From Arenicellales bacterium (GTDB lineage Bacteria > Pseudomonadota > Gammaproteobacteria > Arenicellales > JAANXG01), in the NCBI GenBank assembly GCA_030066885.1, contig JASJAT010000045.1, positions 1 to 38,160 on the forward strand: 38,160 bases of DNA, in the 5' to 3' direction. Made by a program: the position numbers and the translations under genes. The notes under the pieces were generated by a model that had not been told where the DNA came from, searched no databases, and saw only the letters and a program-made list of their open reading frames with translations. Positions 25,469-34,364 of the stretch are shown here, piece by piece. Every line of letters starts with the position of its first letter. The stretch's first letter is position 1.

Positions 25469-26773
25469 CTAAACAGCTTCTGTCGTTGTTACGGTTTTAG
25501 GATTCAGGTCCCACACGGGCGCGACAACGAAATTCAAACAGGCGTGGGCTTGACGTAGAGCAGCTTCAGCCTGTTCCGGTGTGGGTGCCCGGGCGAAGAT
25601 AAATCCCAGGTAACTTGAGCCCTCTGGCCAAGGCACCAATCGATGCCCCGGTCGTACCAGAATCGAGACCTCTTCTATAAACGGGACATGTTCTGCAGCT
25701 AACACACCCTCGACACGTCTCAGCATGCCTGCGCTGGGGGTCGGGATCATTAATACACCGGCACCTTCTGCTTTTTCCTGTGTAGATACGAAGGGAAGTC
25801 CCATGGCGTGAGCCAGTACTAGTTCTTCTAGACTTTGACCCGTACCAAAGCTAAGCAGCTGTCCACATAAACCACCGATAGTGCGGGCAGCGACCTCCAG
25901 GATCCAGACATCTTGGTCGTTTACGCGACACTCTGCATGTATTGGTCCTTCACGCAATCCATAGGCGGCACAGCCTTCAGCGATCCTTTGCTGAATTCTC
26001 TGAAGTGTGTTCCTGTTTAATCGTGATGGTGTCACGTAGTAGGTTTCTTCGAAATAGGGCCCGTCCAGCGGATCGGGTTTATCGAAGAAAGCCAGGATAT
26101 TTAACTGTCCACCCGTCAGCATGCCTTCAACCGCGACCTCGATCCCAGGTATGAAGTCTTCCGCCAGTATGGTGTCACGTTCTTTTGCTTCTTCACTTTG
26201 TAGCAAACGATCGATTCGTATACACGACTGTACAAACTGCGTGCGGTCGTCAGCACGAATAACACCACGGCTGGCCGACAAGGCGATCGGTTTCAACACA
26301 CAAGGAAATCGCACGTTGTCGGCTTGTGGTGCAAGGGGTCGACGCAGATTGATACGGTGATGATTGGGTACGGGTATACCTTTTTCTAAGAGAAGGGCAC
26401 GTGCCAGGTCTTTACGTCGAGCTACCTTCACCGCGGATAGAGGATTATGTGGCAGTCTCAGTTCTTGTGCAGCCAGTGCCGCTATTTCTGTGGTGGGATC
26501 ATCGGTTCCAATAACGCCAACAAAGGGACGTCGTTTGGCCTCTTCGAGGATGGCCTCCATCGCGCCGTTAGAATCGTGCAAATCGATGTGTAAACCGTCT
26601 GCATAGACACTGACTACCGAGTGCTTACCTTCGGATGCAAACAACACGTCGACCCCAAGTTTGTCAGCGGCATTTAGGAACGCTGGTGTACGATAACTGC
26701 TGTGCGGTGCGATCACCAGCACACGTTCCCGGTCCACAGCTTGCCTTGGCATGGGAGCGGCGATGTCAAACAC
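25469..26773 (-). CDS. ATP-grasp domain protein (carboxylate-amine ligase type, unknown substrate)
   Basis: 434 residues from GTG 26773; ATG 26752 is an alternative. The N-terminal pre-ATP-grasp domain (RVLVIAPHSSYRTPAFLNAADKLG) is followed by the ATP-grasp core: FPCVLKPIALSASRGVIRAD binds ATP, ILAEDFIPGIEVAVEGM holds the EFxxGxE-like motif, and IHAECRVNDQDVWILEVAAR carries the Mg-binding ExxAR. A C-terminal domain (LVPWPEGSSYLGFIFARAPT) resembles that of CARNS/BacD-like ligases. It probably joins an amino acid or other amine to a carboxylate. It stands after an ErpA-like gene with a repeat between; no biosynthetic partner is seen. Confidence 0.82.
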   Translation of the reverse strand: MFDIAAPMPRQAVDRERVLVIAPHSSYRTPAFLNAADKLGVDVLFASEGKHSVVSVYADGLHIDLHDSNGAMEAILEEAKRRPFVGVIGTDDPTTEIAALAAQELRLPHNPLSAVKVARRKDLARALLLEKGIPVPNHHRINLRRPLAPQADNVRFPCVLKPIALSASRGVIRADDRTQFVQSCIRIDRLLQSEEAKERDTILAEDFIPGIEVAVEGMLTGGQLNILAFFDKPDPLDGPYFEETYYVTPSRLNRNTLQRIQQRIAEGCAAYGLREGPIHAECRVNDQDVWILEVAARTIGGLCGQLLSFGTGQSLEELVLAHAMGLPFVSTQEKAEGAGVLMIPTPSAGMLRRVEGVLAAEHVPFIEEVSILVRPGHRLVPWPEGSSYLGFIFARAPTPEQAEAALRQAHACLNFVVAPVWDLNPKTVTTTEAV

Positions 26774-26823
26774 TATAAAGTTACCGCAGGTTCACGGCAC
26801 GAACTTAACTGGTGTTTATAAAG

Positions 26824-26935
26824 AACTCGCGCCAAGACGCCAAGCTTTGTCCCCGCGAGAAGTGGCACATGTATGTACCGGTTACGGAGCTGAGGATGCA
26901 AAGCGGGGACTAAGTAACCGCGGCGGGGGCGCCGT
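26824..26935 (+). repeat. Dispersed repeat, copy 2 (pairs with 311-382)
   Basis: It contains gcgccaagacgccaagc, then agaagtggcacatgtatgta and ggagctgaggatgcaaagc as in copy 1. Here the shared core is framed by gtccccgc (26849-26856) and gcggggac (26903-26910), a perfect 8-bp inverted repeat, and by cggttac/gtaaccg. It ends in ccgcggcgggggcgccg, a decayed REP-like unit in reverse. It occupies the gap 26774-26953. Confidence 0.6.
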
Positions 26936-26953
26936 ACACCGTCTATTCCGTGA

Positions 26954-27325
26954 TCAGAAGTTGCCACCCATGCAACCACCGCATACACCACTACCCCCGA
27001 CTGCTTGGAAAACGTTCTTAAACACAAAGCTGTTCTGATCGAAATCGATTTCGCAGCCTCGCAGATAATTCAAAGCTACCGCGTCGATTAGAACTCGATA
27101 GCCTTCACCTTCGAGAGTACAATCGTATTCGGTGATCGAGTCGGCGTAAGTTATGCCGTAAGTCATACCACTGCATCCTCCCCCCGTAACAAATACCCGA
27201 ATCCCTTCCATCTCTTCATCGATATCTCCCAACAACTCCGCCATTTTTTGACCTGCAGCGGTTGATAGTCTTACGTCCTGGTCGGAAACGGCGCTGGAAA
27301 ATGTCATGTTTGCTGCTTCTGGCAT
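26954..27325 (-). CDS. A-type iron-sulfur carrier (ErpA/IscA family) with CGGC motif
   Basis: 123 residues. The A-type carrier fold is shown by LSTAAGQKMAELL, GIRVFVTGGGCSGMTYGI, LIDAVALNYLRGCEIDF and the C-terminal CGGC. Cluster ligands are Cys51 and Cys115/Cys118. In ErpA and IscA the last pair is CGC; here it is spaced by two glycines. It would receive Fe-S clusters from a scaffold and pass them to apoproteins in the cytosol. The start has a good ribosome site (gagga). It is divergent from yggX, which also protects iron-sulfur clusters. Confidence 0.9.
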   Translation of the reverse strand: MPEAANMTFSSAVSDQDVRLSTAAGQKMAELLGDIDEEMEGIRVFVTGGGCSGMTYGITYADSITEYDCTLEGEGYRVLIDAVALNYLRGCEIDFDQNSFVFKNVFQAVGGSGVCGGCMGGNF

Positions 27326-27423
27326 AAATTTATCCTCGGTGATTTGTTGACTATGATACCCTTAGTTTTTCGAATAGTTGACTGTTTTAGTCAGGTTTTT
27401 AGTCACTGGTATAACGCAAGTCT

Positions 27424-27708
27424 ATGGTCCGTACCGTATACTGTCAGGTGTTAAAACGCGAAGCCGAAGGGTTAGATCAACCGCCGCACCCGGGCTCGTT
27501 AGGCCAACGCGTCTACGAGAATGTCTCTAAAGAAGGGTGGACTATGTGGCTGGAACGCCTGACAACCATTATCAACGAGAACCAACTGAGTACGGCGGAT
27601 CCTCAAAGCATTGAATTGATTGAGCAACATATGGTCGGGTTTCTGTTTGGTGAAGGGGAGCTTGGTAAGCTACCCCCCGGATTTTCGCCGGCCGGACAAA
27701 AAAAATAA
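27424..27708 (+). CDS. yggX: Fe(2+)-trafficking / oxidative damage protection protein YggX
   Basis: 94 residues. MVRTVYCQVLKREAEGLD, HPGSLGQRVYENVSKEGW, INENQLS and MVGFLFGEGEL align with E. coli YggX from end to end, including Cys7. The protein handles labile iron and protects Fe-S proteins from oxidants. It is divergent from the ErpA-like gene and followed after 127 bases by fumC. The family is largely restricted to gamma- and betaproteobacteria, which helps place the organism. Confidence 0.95.
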   Translation: MVRTVYCQVLKREAEGLDQPPHPGSLGQRVYENVSKEGWTMWLERLTTIINENQLSTADPQSIELIEQHMVGFLFGEGELGKLPPGFSPAGQKK

Positions 27709-27835
27709 GTCCGAGCAGGCTGGCTTTCGCGTTCGCCAGTCAGAAAGGTTGTGGAAGTCTACAGGGCAGGTACCTGCACTCTCATCAACGTACCCGGCCA
27801 ATACATCCGTGTATTCAAGTGAGCGAACCTAAACA

Positions 27836-29236
27836 ATGAAAGAGAGAATTGAGAAGGATACGATGGGCGAGGTGAAAGTACCCGCCGATAGATATTGGGG
27901 TGCTCAAACAGAACGTTCTAGAAAGAACTTTGAGATTGGCCCGCCATGCTCAATGCCGTTGGAGATCATCTATGCCTTCGCATATTTGAAAAAGGCCGCT
28001 GCCCATGCAAATTTCGAACTAGGGGTTTTGTCTGAGGAGAAACGAGATTTGATTTCACAGGTTTGTGACGAGATTCTCGCTAAAAAACTCGATGATCAAT
28101 TTCCTCTTGTGATTTGGCAGACCGGTTCAGGCACACAATCCAATATGAACTGTAATGAAGTCATTGCCAATAGGGCACACGAACTTGCAGGTGGAAAAAT
28201 CGGAGAAGGCGAGAAAACTATTCAACCCAATGACGATGTGAACAAATCCCAGTCGTCCAACGATACGTTCCCCACGGCAATGCACATTGCTTGTTACAAA
28301 ATGGTGGTCGAAAACACTATACCCGGTGTTGAGCAATTAACGGACACATTAAAGACGAAGTCGGAAGCGTTCAGGGACATCGTCAAAATTGGAAGGACAC
28401 ATTTGATGGACGCTACACCACTTACTTTGGGGCAAGAATTCTCTGGGTATGTATCCCAATTGGAGCACGGGTTAAACGCGTTAAAAAATACTCTACCACA
28501 TCTGTCTCAGTTGGCATTAGGAGGTACGGCGGTGGGTACTGGTTTGAACACCCCTGCTGGCTACGATGTTCTCGTCGCACAGAAGATCGCGGAATTTTCA
28601 GATCTGCCGTTCGTTACTGCCGACAACAAATTTGAAGCACTGGCTTCCCATGATTCTATTGTTGAATCCCATGGCGCGTTAAAGCAGCTGGCGGTGTCAC
28701 TGAATAAGATAGCGAATGACATTAGGATGATGGCGTCCGGCCCACGTTCCGGAATCGGTGAACTCATTCTTCCAGCGAACGAGCCTGGATCCTCCATCAT
28801 GCCCGGTAAAGTCAACCCGACCCAGGTAGAAGCGATGACGATGGTCTGTGCCCAGGTTATGGGTAACGATGTAGCCATAACAATAGGAGGGGCGCAGGGT
28901 CACTATGAATTGAACGTTTTCAAACCGATGATGGCGTATAACTTTCTGCAAAGCGCAGAACTATTGGGTGATTGCTGTCGATCGTTTAACGACCGTTGTG
29001 CCGTCGGTATCGAGCCCAATCACTCCAAAATAAAGGAGCACTTGGATAATTCTCTGATGCTGGTCACTGCGTTGAATACCAAGATTGGTTATTACAAGGC
29101 TGCTGAAATCGCTAACCTGGCACACCAAAACGGGACAACTTTAAAAGAAGAGGCCGTTCGTTTGGGTTATGTAACCGAATCGGAATACGACGAGTGGGTT
29201 AAGCCTGAAGACATGACAGGGAGCTTAAAGAGTTAA
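27836..29236 (+). CDS. fumC: Fumarate hydratase, class II
   Basis: 466 residues, the full length of Fum[20 protein letters not shown], the [20 protein letters not shown] block, [34 protein letters not shown] and the superfamily signature [13 protein letters not shown] are all present. It interconverts fumarate and malate in the TCA cycle without an Fe-S cluster, so it tolerates oxidants better than class I enzymes. Its place after yggX and before a hemerythrin gene fits an iron- or oxygen-stress setting. Confidence 0.96.
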   Translation: MKERIEKDTMGEVKVPADRYWGAQTERSRKNFEIGPPCSMPLEIIYAFAYLKKAAAHANFELGVLSEEKRDLISQVCDEILAKKLDDQFPLVIWQTGSGTQSNMNCNEVIANRAHELAGGKIGEGEKTIQPNDDVNKSQSSNDTFPTAMHIACYKMVVENTIPGVEQLTDTLKTKSEAFRDIVKIGRTHLMDATPLTLGQEFSGYVSQLEHGLNALKNTLPHLSQLALGGTAVGTGLNTPAGYDVLVAQKIAEFSDLPFVTADNKFEALASHDSIVESHGALKQLAVSLNKIANDIRMMASGPRSGIGELILPANEPGSSIMPGKVNPTQVEAMTMVCAQVMGNDVAITIGGAQGHYELNVFKPMMAYNFLQSAELLGDCCRSFNDRCAVGIEPNHSKIKEHLDNSLMLVTALNTKIGYYKAAEIANLAHQNGTTLKEEAVRLGYVTESEYDEWVKPEDMTGSLKS

Positions 29237-29301
29237 GCAAGCTTGTCTAGTTGATCTGAGTCAATATAGAAAAGTGTCGCTTCAACTATTGTTTTATTGT
29301 T

Positions 29302-29889
29302 ATGAAATCCTTATCCATCATAAAGCGCGAGCACCGCAACCTCAACGCGGTTCTGTTTACCTTGGAAAGGCTCGTGCTTGAAATCGAGGAACATAATAAG
29401 GCGATAGATTTCGTCATCATGCATGGCATTGTCTATTATCTCGATTCATTTCTAGATCGTTTTCATCACCCTAAAGAAACGGACTATCTCTTTCCGGCGA
29501 TAGAGAACCATTGCCCCGATGCGAGACCTGTATTGGATCTGCTAGGACAGCAACACGCACAAGGGGAGCGACTTCTGGTTAAGCTTCTGAAAACACTTTC
29601 GGCGTATGAATTTCTAGGTCCCGCAGGTTTCGGCCCGTTTCGAGATGCGGCAACTGAGTATGTCGAATTCGAACGGCAGCACGCCTATAAAGAAGAAAAG
29701 GAGGTATTACCCTTGGCCGAAAAGCATCTGACGCAGTCAGAATGGGATCACATCGACGCCGCTTTTGCCGACAATCAGGATCCGATCTTTGGTGAGCGGC
29801 CACAAACGGAATTCAGAGAACTGTTTAAGACTCTGGGGTGTCTGATACCCGCACCCTATGGCCTAGGCCCCGAACTAAAATCCAACTAG
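29302..29889 (+). CDS. Hemerythrin HHE domain protein
   Basis: 195 residues. A four-helix di-iron site is indicated by IKREHRNL (His11), FHHPKETDYLFPAIE (His55/His56 and Glu59), GQQHAQGERL (His85) and QHAYKEEKEVLPLAE (His127 and Glu131/Glu134). This is the HHE pattern of bacterial hemerythrins that bind O2 or NO or repair and sense iron. There is no signal peptide. It lies 65 bases after fumC in the same direction. The C-terminal ~50 residues form an extra segment of unclear role. Confidence 0.9.
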   Translation: MKSLSIIKREHRNLNAVLFTLERLVLEIEEHNKAIDFVIMHGIVYYLDSFLDRFHHPKETDYLFPAIENHCPDARPVLDLLGQQHAQGERLLVKLLKTLSAYEFLGPAGFGPFRDAATEYVEFERQHAYKEEKEVLPLAEKHLTQSEWDHIDAAFADNQDPIFGERPQTEFRELFKTLGCLIPAPYGLGPELKSN

Positions 29890-30450
29890 GAACATCCACA
29901 CTACGGGCACCCTCACAGCCTTATGGGGATCTCCTACAACCGGTCGCCATGCGGGTCGCGTTGTTCTCGCGCAAAGGCGCAGAGCCCGCCAAGAAACAAA
30001 TAACTGTAACAGTATCGAGTAGAACAAACCTTAAAGCAGCACTTAGCATCGACTGCAGTACCGTTAATTACTTTTACTAGCTACTAGATACAAGCTACTC
30101 GCTACTGTTATGTAGGAGCGGCGCCCTCGCCGCGATTATCGGTGCTGGGTGCGCCTACTACATCTCGTCATTCCGGCCGAGCGAGCAAAGCGAGGAGAGC
30201 CGGAATCCATGCGTCATTCAACTGGATCCTGGAACCACAATTCACGTGTTCTCCTGCAGATTCGCTAAGACGATAGGAAAGAAAAAATTTGTTTAGAGCT
30301 TGACGTCTTGGTTGTAGGAACGGCGCCACTGCAACTTTCGTTCTATTATCTTTGCTGGATTCCCGCTAAGGGCACCGGGAATGACGACGGGCTGGATTTT
30401 CGCAGCTGCAACGCGGCCTCGCAATGACCTGACCAATTTCTTGACAAGAA
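29890..30450. repeat. Intergenic pile-up of repeat families (561 bases without a gene)
   Basis: From left to right: a gcgcaaaggcgcagag...cgccaagaaac arm (29962-30000), ctagctactagatacaagct and actcgctactg words (30077-30108) also found near 25444, a REP unit (30112-30142), a cgtcattccggcc... agccggaatccat unit (30166-30210), a decayed right arm of the cttggcgtcttgg palindrome (30291-30312), a decayed REP unit (30313-30340), ctggattcccgct...cgggaatgacga (30355-30387), and gcggcctcgcaatgacctg (30411-30429). No ORF in it has a recognisable product. Confidence 0.6.
30112..30142 (+). repeat. REP-like hairpin element
   Basis: The best-preserved member: gtaggagcggcg-ccct-cgccgcgatta with a tcgg tail. 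GTAG head, 6-bp stem, four-base loop. Confidence 0.7.
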
Positions 30451-32097
30451 CTAATTTAAACTTCCCAACTCCTTAGCCCGTTCCCGCAGTTTGAATTTTT
30501 GAATTTTTCCGGTTGATGTCTTTGGGAGCTCGCTGAAGATTACAGTCTTGGGGCATTTGTAATGCGCTAAGTTGTCGCGACAAAATTGAATAACCTCTTC
30601 CTCTGACGCTTCTATGCCTGATCGAAGGGTAATGAACGCACAGGGTGTTTCGCCCCACTTGTTATCGGGCCGGGCCACAACCGCGGCAGCGTCGACGCCG
30701 GGAAATTTATATAGGGTGTCTTCGACCTCAATAGATGAGATGTTTTCCCCGCCGGAGATAATAATGTCTTTTGACCGATCCTTAAGCTGAATGTAATTAT
30801 CCGGATGCATCACACCCAAATCACCCGAGTGAAACCAGCCGTCACCCAAGCTCTCGTTTGTTGTGGCAGCGTTTTTCAAATATCCCTTCATAACGATGTT
30901 GCCTTGAAACATAACCTCCCCCATGGTTTCACCGTCTCGCGGCACAGGTTGCATGGTTTCCGGATCTATCACATCAAGCCCTTCGAGCATGTGGTAGGTC
31001 ACCCCCTGGCGAGATTTTTCATGTGCTCGCTCCTCGACGGATAACCCATCCCATTCGTCTTTCCAAGCGCACATAACCGCAGGTCCGTATGTCTCGGTGA
31101 GGCCATACACATGGGTGACTTTAAAGCCCCCTTGTTCCATCGCAGCCAACACTTGAGCGGGGGGTGGGGCAGCCGCCGTCATCACATTGACTTCATGACT
31201 AAATGTTCTGTGCTCTTGATCGGTAGCGTTGATGACCATACCCAACACGATCGGCGCGCCACAAAAGTGGGTAACCTTCCGGTCCGCAATTGCGTTATAG
31301 ATGTTTTCACCACTGACTTTGCGGAGACAAACGCTGGTACCGGCAACAGCGGCCAAAGTCCAAGGGAAACACCAGCCGTTACAGTGAAACATGGGTAGCG
31401 TCCATAGATAAACTGGGTGATGTCCCATGTTCCAACCGACAACGTTACTGATTGCATTGAGGTAAGCACCACGATGGTGATAAACGACGCCTTTAGGGTC
31501 ACCGGTTGTGCCCGATGTATAGTTTAGCGAAATGGCTTGCCATTCATCCTTTGGAAGTGTCCATTCAAATTCTGGATCACCCTCATTTAAAAACGATTCG
31601 TACTCTACTTCACCAATCAACTCACCATCGACTTTGTCATCGTCGACATCGATAACCAACGGTTTACTCTTACATTGAGTCAGCGCTGCCCGAGCCGTCG
31701 CACTAAATTCCTTATCGGTTATCAATACCTTGGCTTCGCCGTGGTCGAGAATAAAAGCCACGGTGGCGGCGTCCAGCCGTGTATTGATTGTGTTCAATAC
31801 CGCACCGGCCATGGAAACACCGAAATGGGCCTCATACATAGCGGGAATATTCGACATCAGCACAGCAACCGTATCGCCCGCGCCAATACCTCGCTTTTTT
31901 AGTGCAGACCCGAGTTGTCGGCAACGGGTATATGTTTCCAGCCAGGTATAACTGCGGTCGTCGTGGACGATGGAGGTGTATTCCGGGTATACAGACGCAG
32001 TCCGTTTGATAAAGCTTAAAGGAGATAGCTGGGTGAAGTTTGCTACCCGTTTTTGTAAACCCGTAGCGTAGGGTCCGGTGTCAACGATATCGCTCAC
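30451..32097 (-). CDS. AMP-binding acyl-CoA synthetase (medium-chain/DmdB-like)
   Basis: 548 residues from GTG 32097; a strong ribosome site (gaggagg, seven bases before) fixes the start. The P-loop is YTSGTTGDPKG (193-203); YGLTETYGP is the adenylate motif, SGDLG and RSKDIIISGGENISSIEVE the hinge, and STGKIQKF carries the catalytic Lys531. The MFHCNGWCFPW segment is shared with the branch that includes 3-methylmercaptopropionyl-CoA ligases (DmdB) and plant AAE proteins. It activates a short or medium carboxylic acid with ATP and CoA in the cytosol. Substrate open. It is divergent from the DUF3604 pair. Confidence 0.9.
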   Translation of the reverse strand: MSDIVDTGPYATGLQKRVANFTQLSPLSFIKRTASVYPEYTSIVHDDRSYTWLETYTRCRQLGSALKKRGIGAGDTVAVLMSNIPAMYEAHFGVSMAGAVLNTINTRLDAATVAFILDHGEAKVLITDKEFSATARAALTQCKSKPLVIDVDDDKVDGELIGEVEYESFLNEGDPEFEWTLPKDEWQAISLNYTSGTTGDPKGVVYHHRGAYLNAISNVVGWNMGHHPVYLWTLPMFHCNGWCFPWTLAAVAGTSVCLRKVSGENIYNAIADRKVTHFCGAPIVLGMVINATDQEHRTFSHEVNVMTAAAPPPAQVLAAMEQGGFKVTHVYGLTETYGPAVMCAWKDEWDGLSVEERAHEKSRQGVTYHMLEGLDVIDPETMQPVPRDGETMGEVMFQGNIVMKGYLKNAATTNESLGDGWFHSGDLGVMHPDNYIQLKDRSKDIIISGGENISSIEVEDTLYKFPGVDAAAVVARPDNKWGETPCAFITLRSGIEASEEEVIQFCRDNLAHYKCPKTVIFSELPKTSTGKIQKFKLRERAKELGSLN

Positions 32098-32340
32098 AAC
32101 ATCCTCCTCGTATACTCAAAGGGGCCCTCGGTCTTTATCGCAGGAGAAAGAAGAGGCCCTAAGGGTCAGTATTATATCGAATACCCATATGATCGCGGAC
32201 GCAGTGACAAAGTGATCTGTCGCATATAGATATGCGGGCCAAAGAATGTGGGGTGAATCCGCTGAAATTCTTTGATAAGCTTTCTTTCCACTCAGGTATG
32301 CAGAATAAACCCCGCCTGAGTCCAAAACCGCCACTCATTT

Positions 32341-32355
32341 AGGAGATCACACTTG
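32341..32355 (+). promoter_or_regulatory. Ribosome binding site that decides a TTG start
   Basis: aggag at 32341-32345 is seven bases before TTG (32353). The next ATG at 32368 would be 22 bases from this site. The TTG reading also completes the signal peptide. Confidence 0.6.
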
Positions 32356-34269
32356 GGCATCGTCTTTATGGATCGCGTAGCTGCGATCGTGGTTCTTGTT
32401 GTAGCCATTACTTTCAGTGTAACCAGTTCTGCCATGGATCAGATCCCTGATCAGGATACGGTCGTGGAAAAGATCGGAAGAGTGGAGTTTTCACCTTATG
32501 CAGGCCGTGAATACCCGACCAAGGTACTCTGGGGTGACACCCATCTGCACACTTCAGTGTCGGTTGACGCCGGCACCATGAACCGGATCGGCCAGGAGGA
32601 CGCGTTTCGCTTTGCACGTGGTGAAGAGGTCACAACGACCCATGGGCTGCGGGCCAAACTGTCCCGACCATTGGATTGGATTGTCGTGTCCGACCACGCC
32701 GAAATGTATGGATTAATGCCCAGGTTATTAAATGGCGATCCTGAGATATTGTCTCAAGAAAAAGGCAGACGCTGGTACGACATGTTAACGACGGGAGATC
32801 GAGACCAGATCTTTAAAACGGCAATGGAGATTGTCTCCACTCTGACCGACGACGAAACTCCGATTAAAAGCGACAAAATCGTTCGGGACGCATGGCGTGA
32901 ATACACAGCGCTTGCTGACAAGTACAACGAGCCAGGACGCTTTACCGCTTTGATCGGCTACGAGTGGACTGCGATCGGTGGTTTCAACATGCACCGAAAT
33001 GTCATATTCCGTGGGGATGCCAGTGTGGCCAATCAAACTGTGCCTTTTTCGCAATACGACAGCAAGAATCCGGAAGACCTTTGGAGGGCACTGGCCGCTT
33101 TCGAGGAAAAGGCAGGTGCCTACGTGCTGTCCATCCCCCACAACGGAAACCTCAGTAACGGTCGAATGTTTACGGTAGAAACCTTTGACGGCCAGCCTCT
33201 CACCAAGGAAATCGCGGAATTAAGAGCCCGTATGGAGCCTTTGGTCGAGACAACCCAGATTAAAGGTGACAGTGAGGCGCACCCCTTCTTGTCTCCGGAT
33301 GACGAGTTCGCCGACTACGAGACCTGGGACCGGTCGAACCTCAACGGTACTGAACTAAAGAAAAAGGAGATGTTGAGATGGGAGTACACCCGCGAAGCAC
33401 TTAAGACCGGTTTAATGCTGGAAAACAGCCTAGGCGTCAATCCCTACAAGGTCGGCCAGATCGGTAGTACCGATGCGCACACTTCTTTGTCCGCGGTTGA
33501 AGAAGAGAATTTCTTCGGTAAACACTCAGGCGTGGAGCCTGAGCCTCAACGTTGGGAACATCTGGTGATCGAAGCACCCGATCCGGAATTGAGCATATAT
33601 GGCTGGCAGCAAGCGGCATCAGGTTATGCTGCCGTGTGGGCCAAAGAGAACACACGAGAAGCTGTCTTCGACGCCATGATGCGGAAAGAGACCTATGCCA
33701 CAACTGGATCTCGCATTTTGGTGCGGTTTTTCGGGGGATGGAACTTCGAAGAACAAGATGCACAATCCCGGCTCCCTGCCGGCGTAGGGTACGAGAAAGG
33801 TGTGCCTATGGGTGGAGATCTAACCCAGGCGCCGCAGGGCAAGTCCCCGACCTTTCTGGTGGCGGCCATGAAGGATCCCTTGAGTGGCAATCTCGACCGC
33901 ATCCAGATTGTCAAAGGATGGCAGGACGCTGCAGGTGAATTGCACGAGAAGATATACGACGTGGTCTGGAGCGGAGACCGACAACCCGGTACGGATGGCA
34001 AACTTCCGGCTGTAGGCAATACAGTGGACGTTAAGAACGCCACGTGGAGTAACAGTATTGGATCACCAGAACTCATCAGCATTTGGACGGATCCAGATTT
34101 CGATGCGGCAGAGCGCGCCTTCTACTACGCTCGCGTCATTGAAATCCCAACACCACGTTGGACTGCATACGAAGCCTTGCGATTCGGTATCGAGATGAGC
34201 AAAGAGGTTCCGATGGTGACACAGGAGCGAGCCTATACCTCACCGATTTGGTATACACCTGGCTCGTAG
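32353..34269 (+). CDS. DUF3604 exported protein, first of tandem pair (PHP-like metal hydrolase)
   Basis: 638 residues. The signal peptide (VAAIVVLVVAITFSVTSSAM) implies export. The body is DUF3604 and carries a set of metal-ligand motifs like those of PHP phosphoesterases: GDTHLHTS (His64, His66), VSDHAE (Asp114, His115), GYEWT (Glu204), NMHRNV (His214), IPHNGNLS (His263), ETTQIKGDSEAH (Glu299) and GSTDAHTS (Asp374, His376). The C-terminal part ends [10 protein letters not shown]. No activity is established for the family; metal-dependent ester hydrolysis is inferred from the motifs. A close paralogue starts 95 bases downstream. Upstream is a divergent acyl-CoA synthetase gene. Confidence 0.88.
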   Translation: MGIVFMDRVAAIVVLVVAITFSVTSSAMDQIPDQDTVVEKIGRVEFSPYAGREYPTKVLWGDTHLHTSVSVDAGTMNRIGQEDAFRFARGEEVTTTHGLRAKLSRPLDWIVVSDHAEMYGLMPRLLNGDPEILSQEKGRRWYDMLTTGDRDQIFKTAMEIVSTLTDDETPIKSDKIVRDAWREYTALADKYNEPGRFTALIGYEWTAIGGFNMHRNVIFRGDASVANQTVPFSQYDSKNPEDLWRALAAFEEKAGAYVLSIPHNGNLSNGRMFTVETFDGQPLTKEIAELRARMEPLVETTQIKGDSEAHPFLSPDDEFADYETWDRSNLNGTELKKKEMLRWEYTREALKTGLMLENSLGVNPYKVGQIGSTDAHTSLSAVEEENFFGKHSGVEPEPQRWEHLVIEAPDPELSIYGWQQAASGYAAVWAKENTREAVFDAMMRKETYATTGSRILVRFFGGWNFEEQDAQSRLPAGVGYEKGVPMGGDLTQAPQGKSPTFLVAAMKDPLSGNLDRIQIVKGWQDAAGELHEKIYDVVWSGDRQPGTDGKLPAVGNTVDVKNATWSNSIGSPELISIWTDPDFDAAERAFYYARVIEIPTPRWTAYEALRFGIEMSKEVPMVTQERAYTSPIWYTPGS

Positions 34270-34364
34270 GCAGACCGATCGACCCCATCACAGGTTTTTC
34301 ACATATATTCGTTTAAATACCGGCTTAGCCCCGAAAAGTCACACAACTGATAAAGGAGTCATGA

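Noticed and set aside
29838-30080. 80-codon ORF after the hemerythrin gene
   Set aside because: It overlaps the hemerythrin coding end in another frame and continues into repeat DNA.
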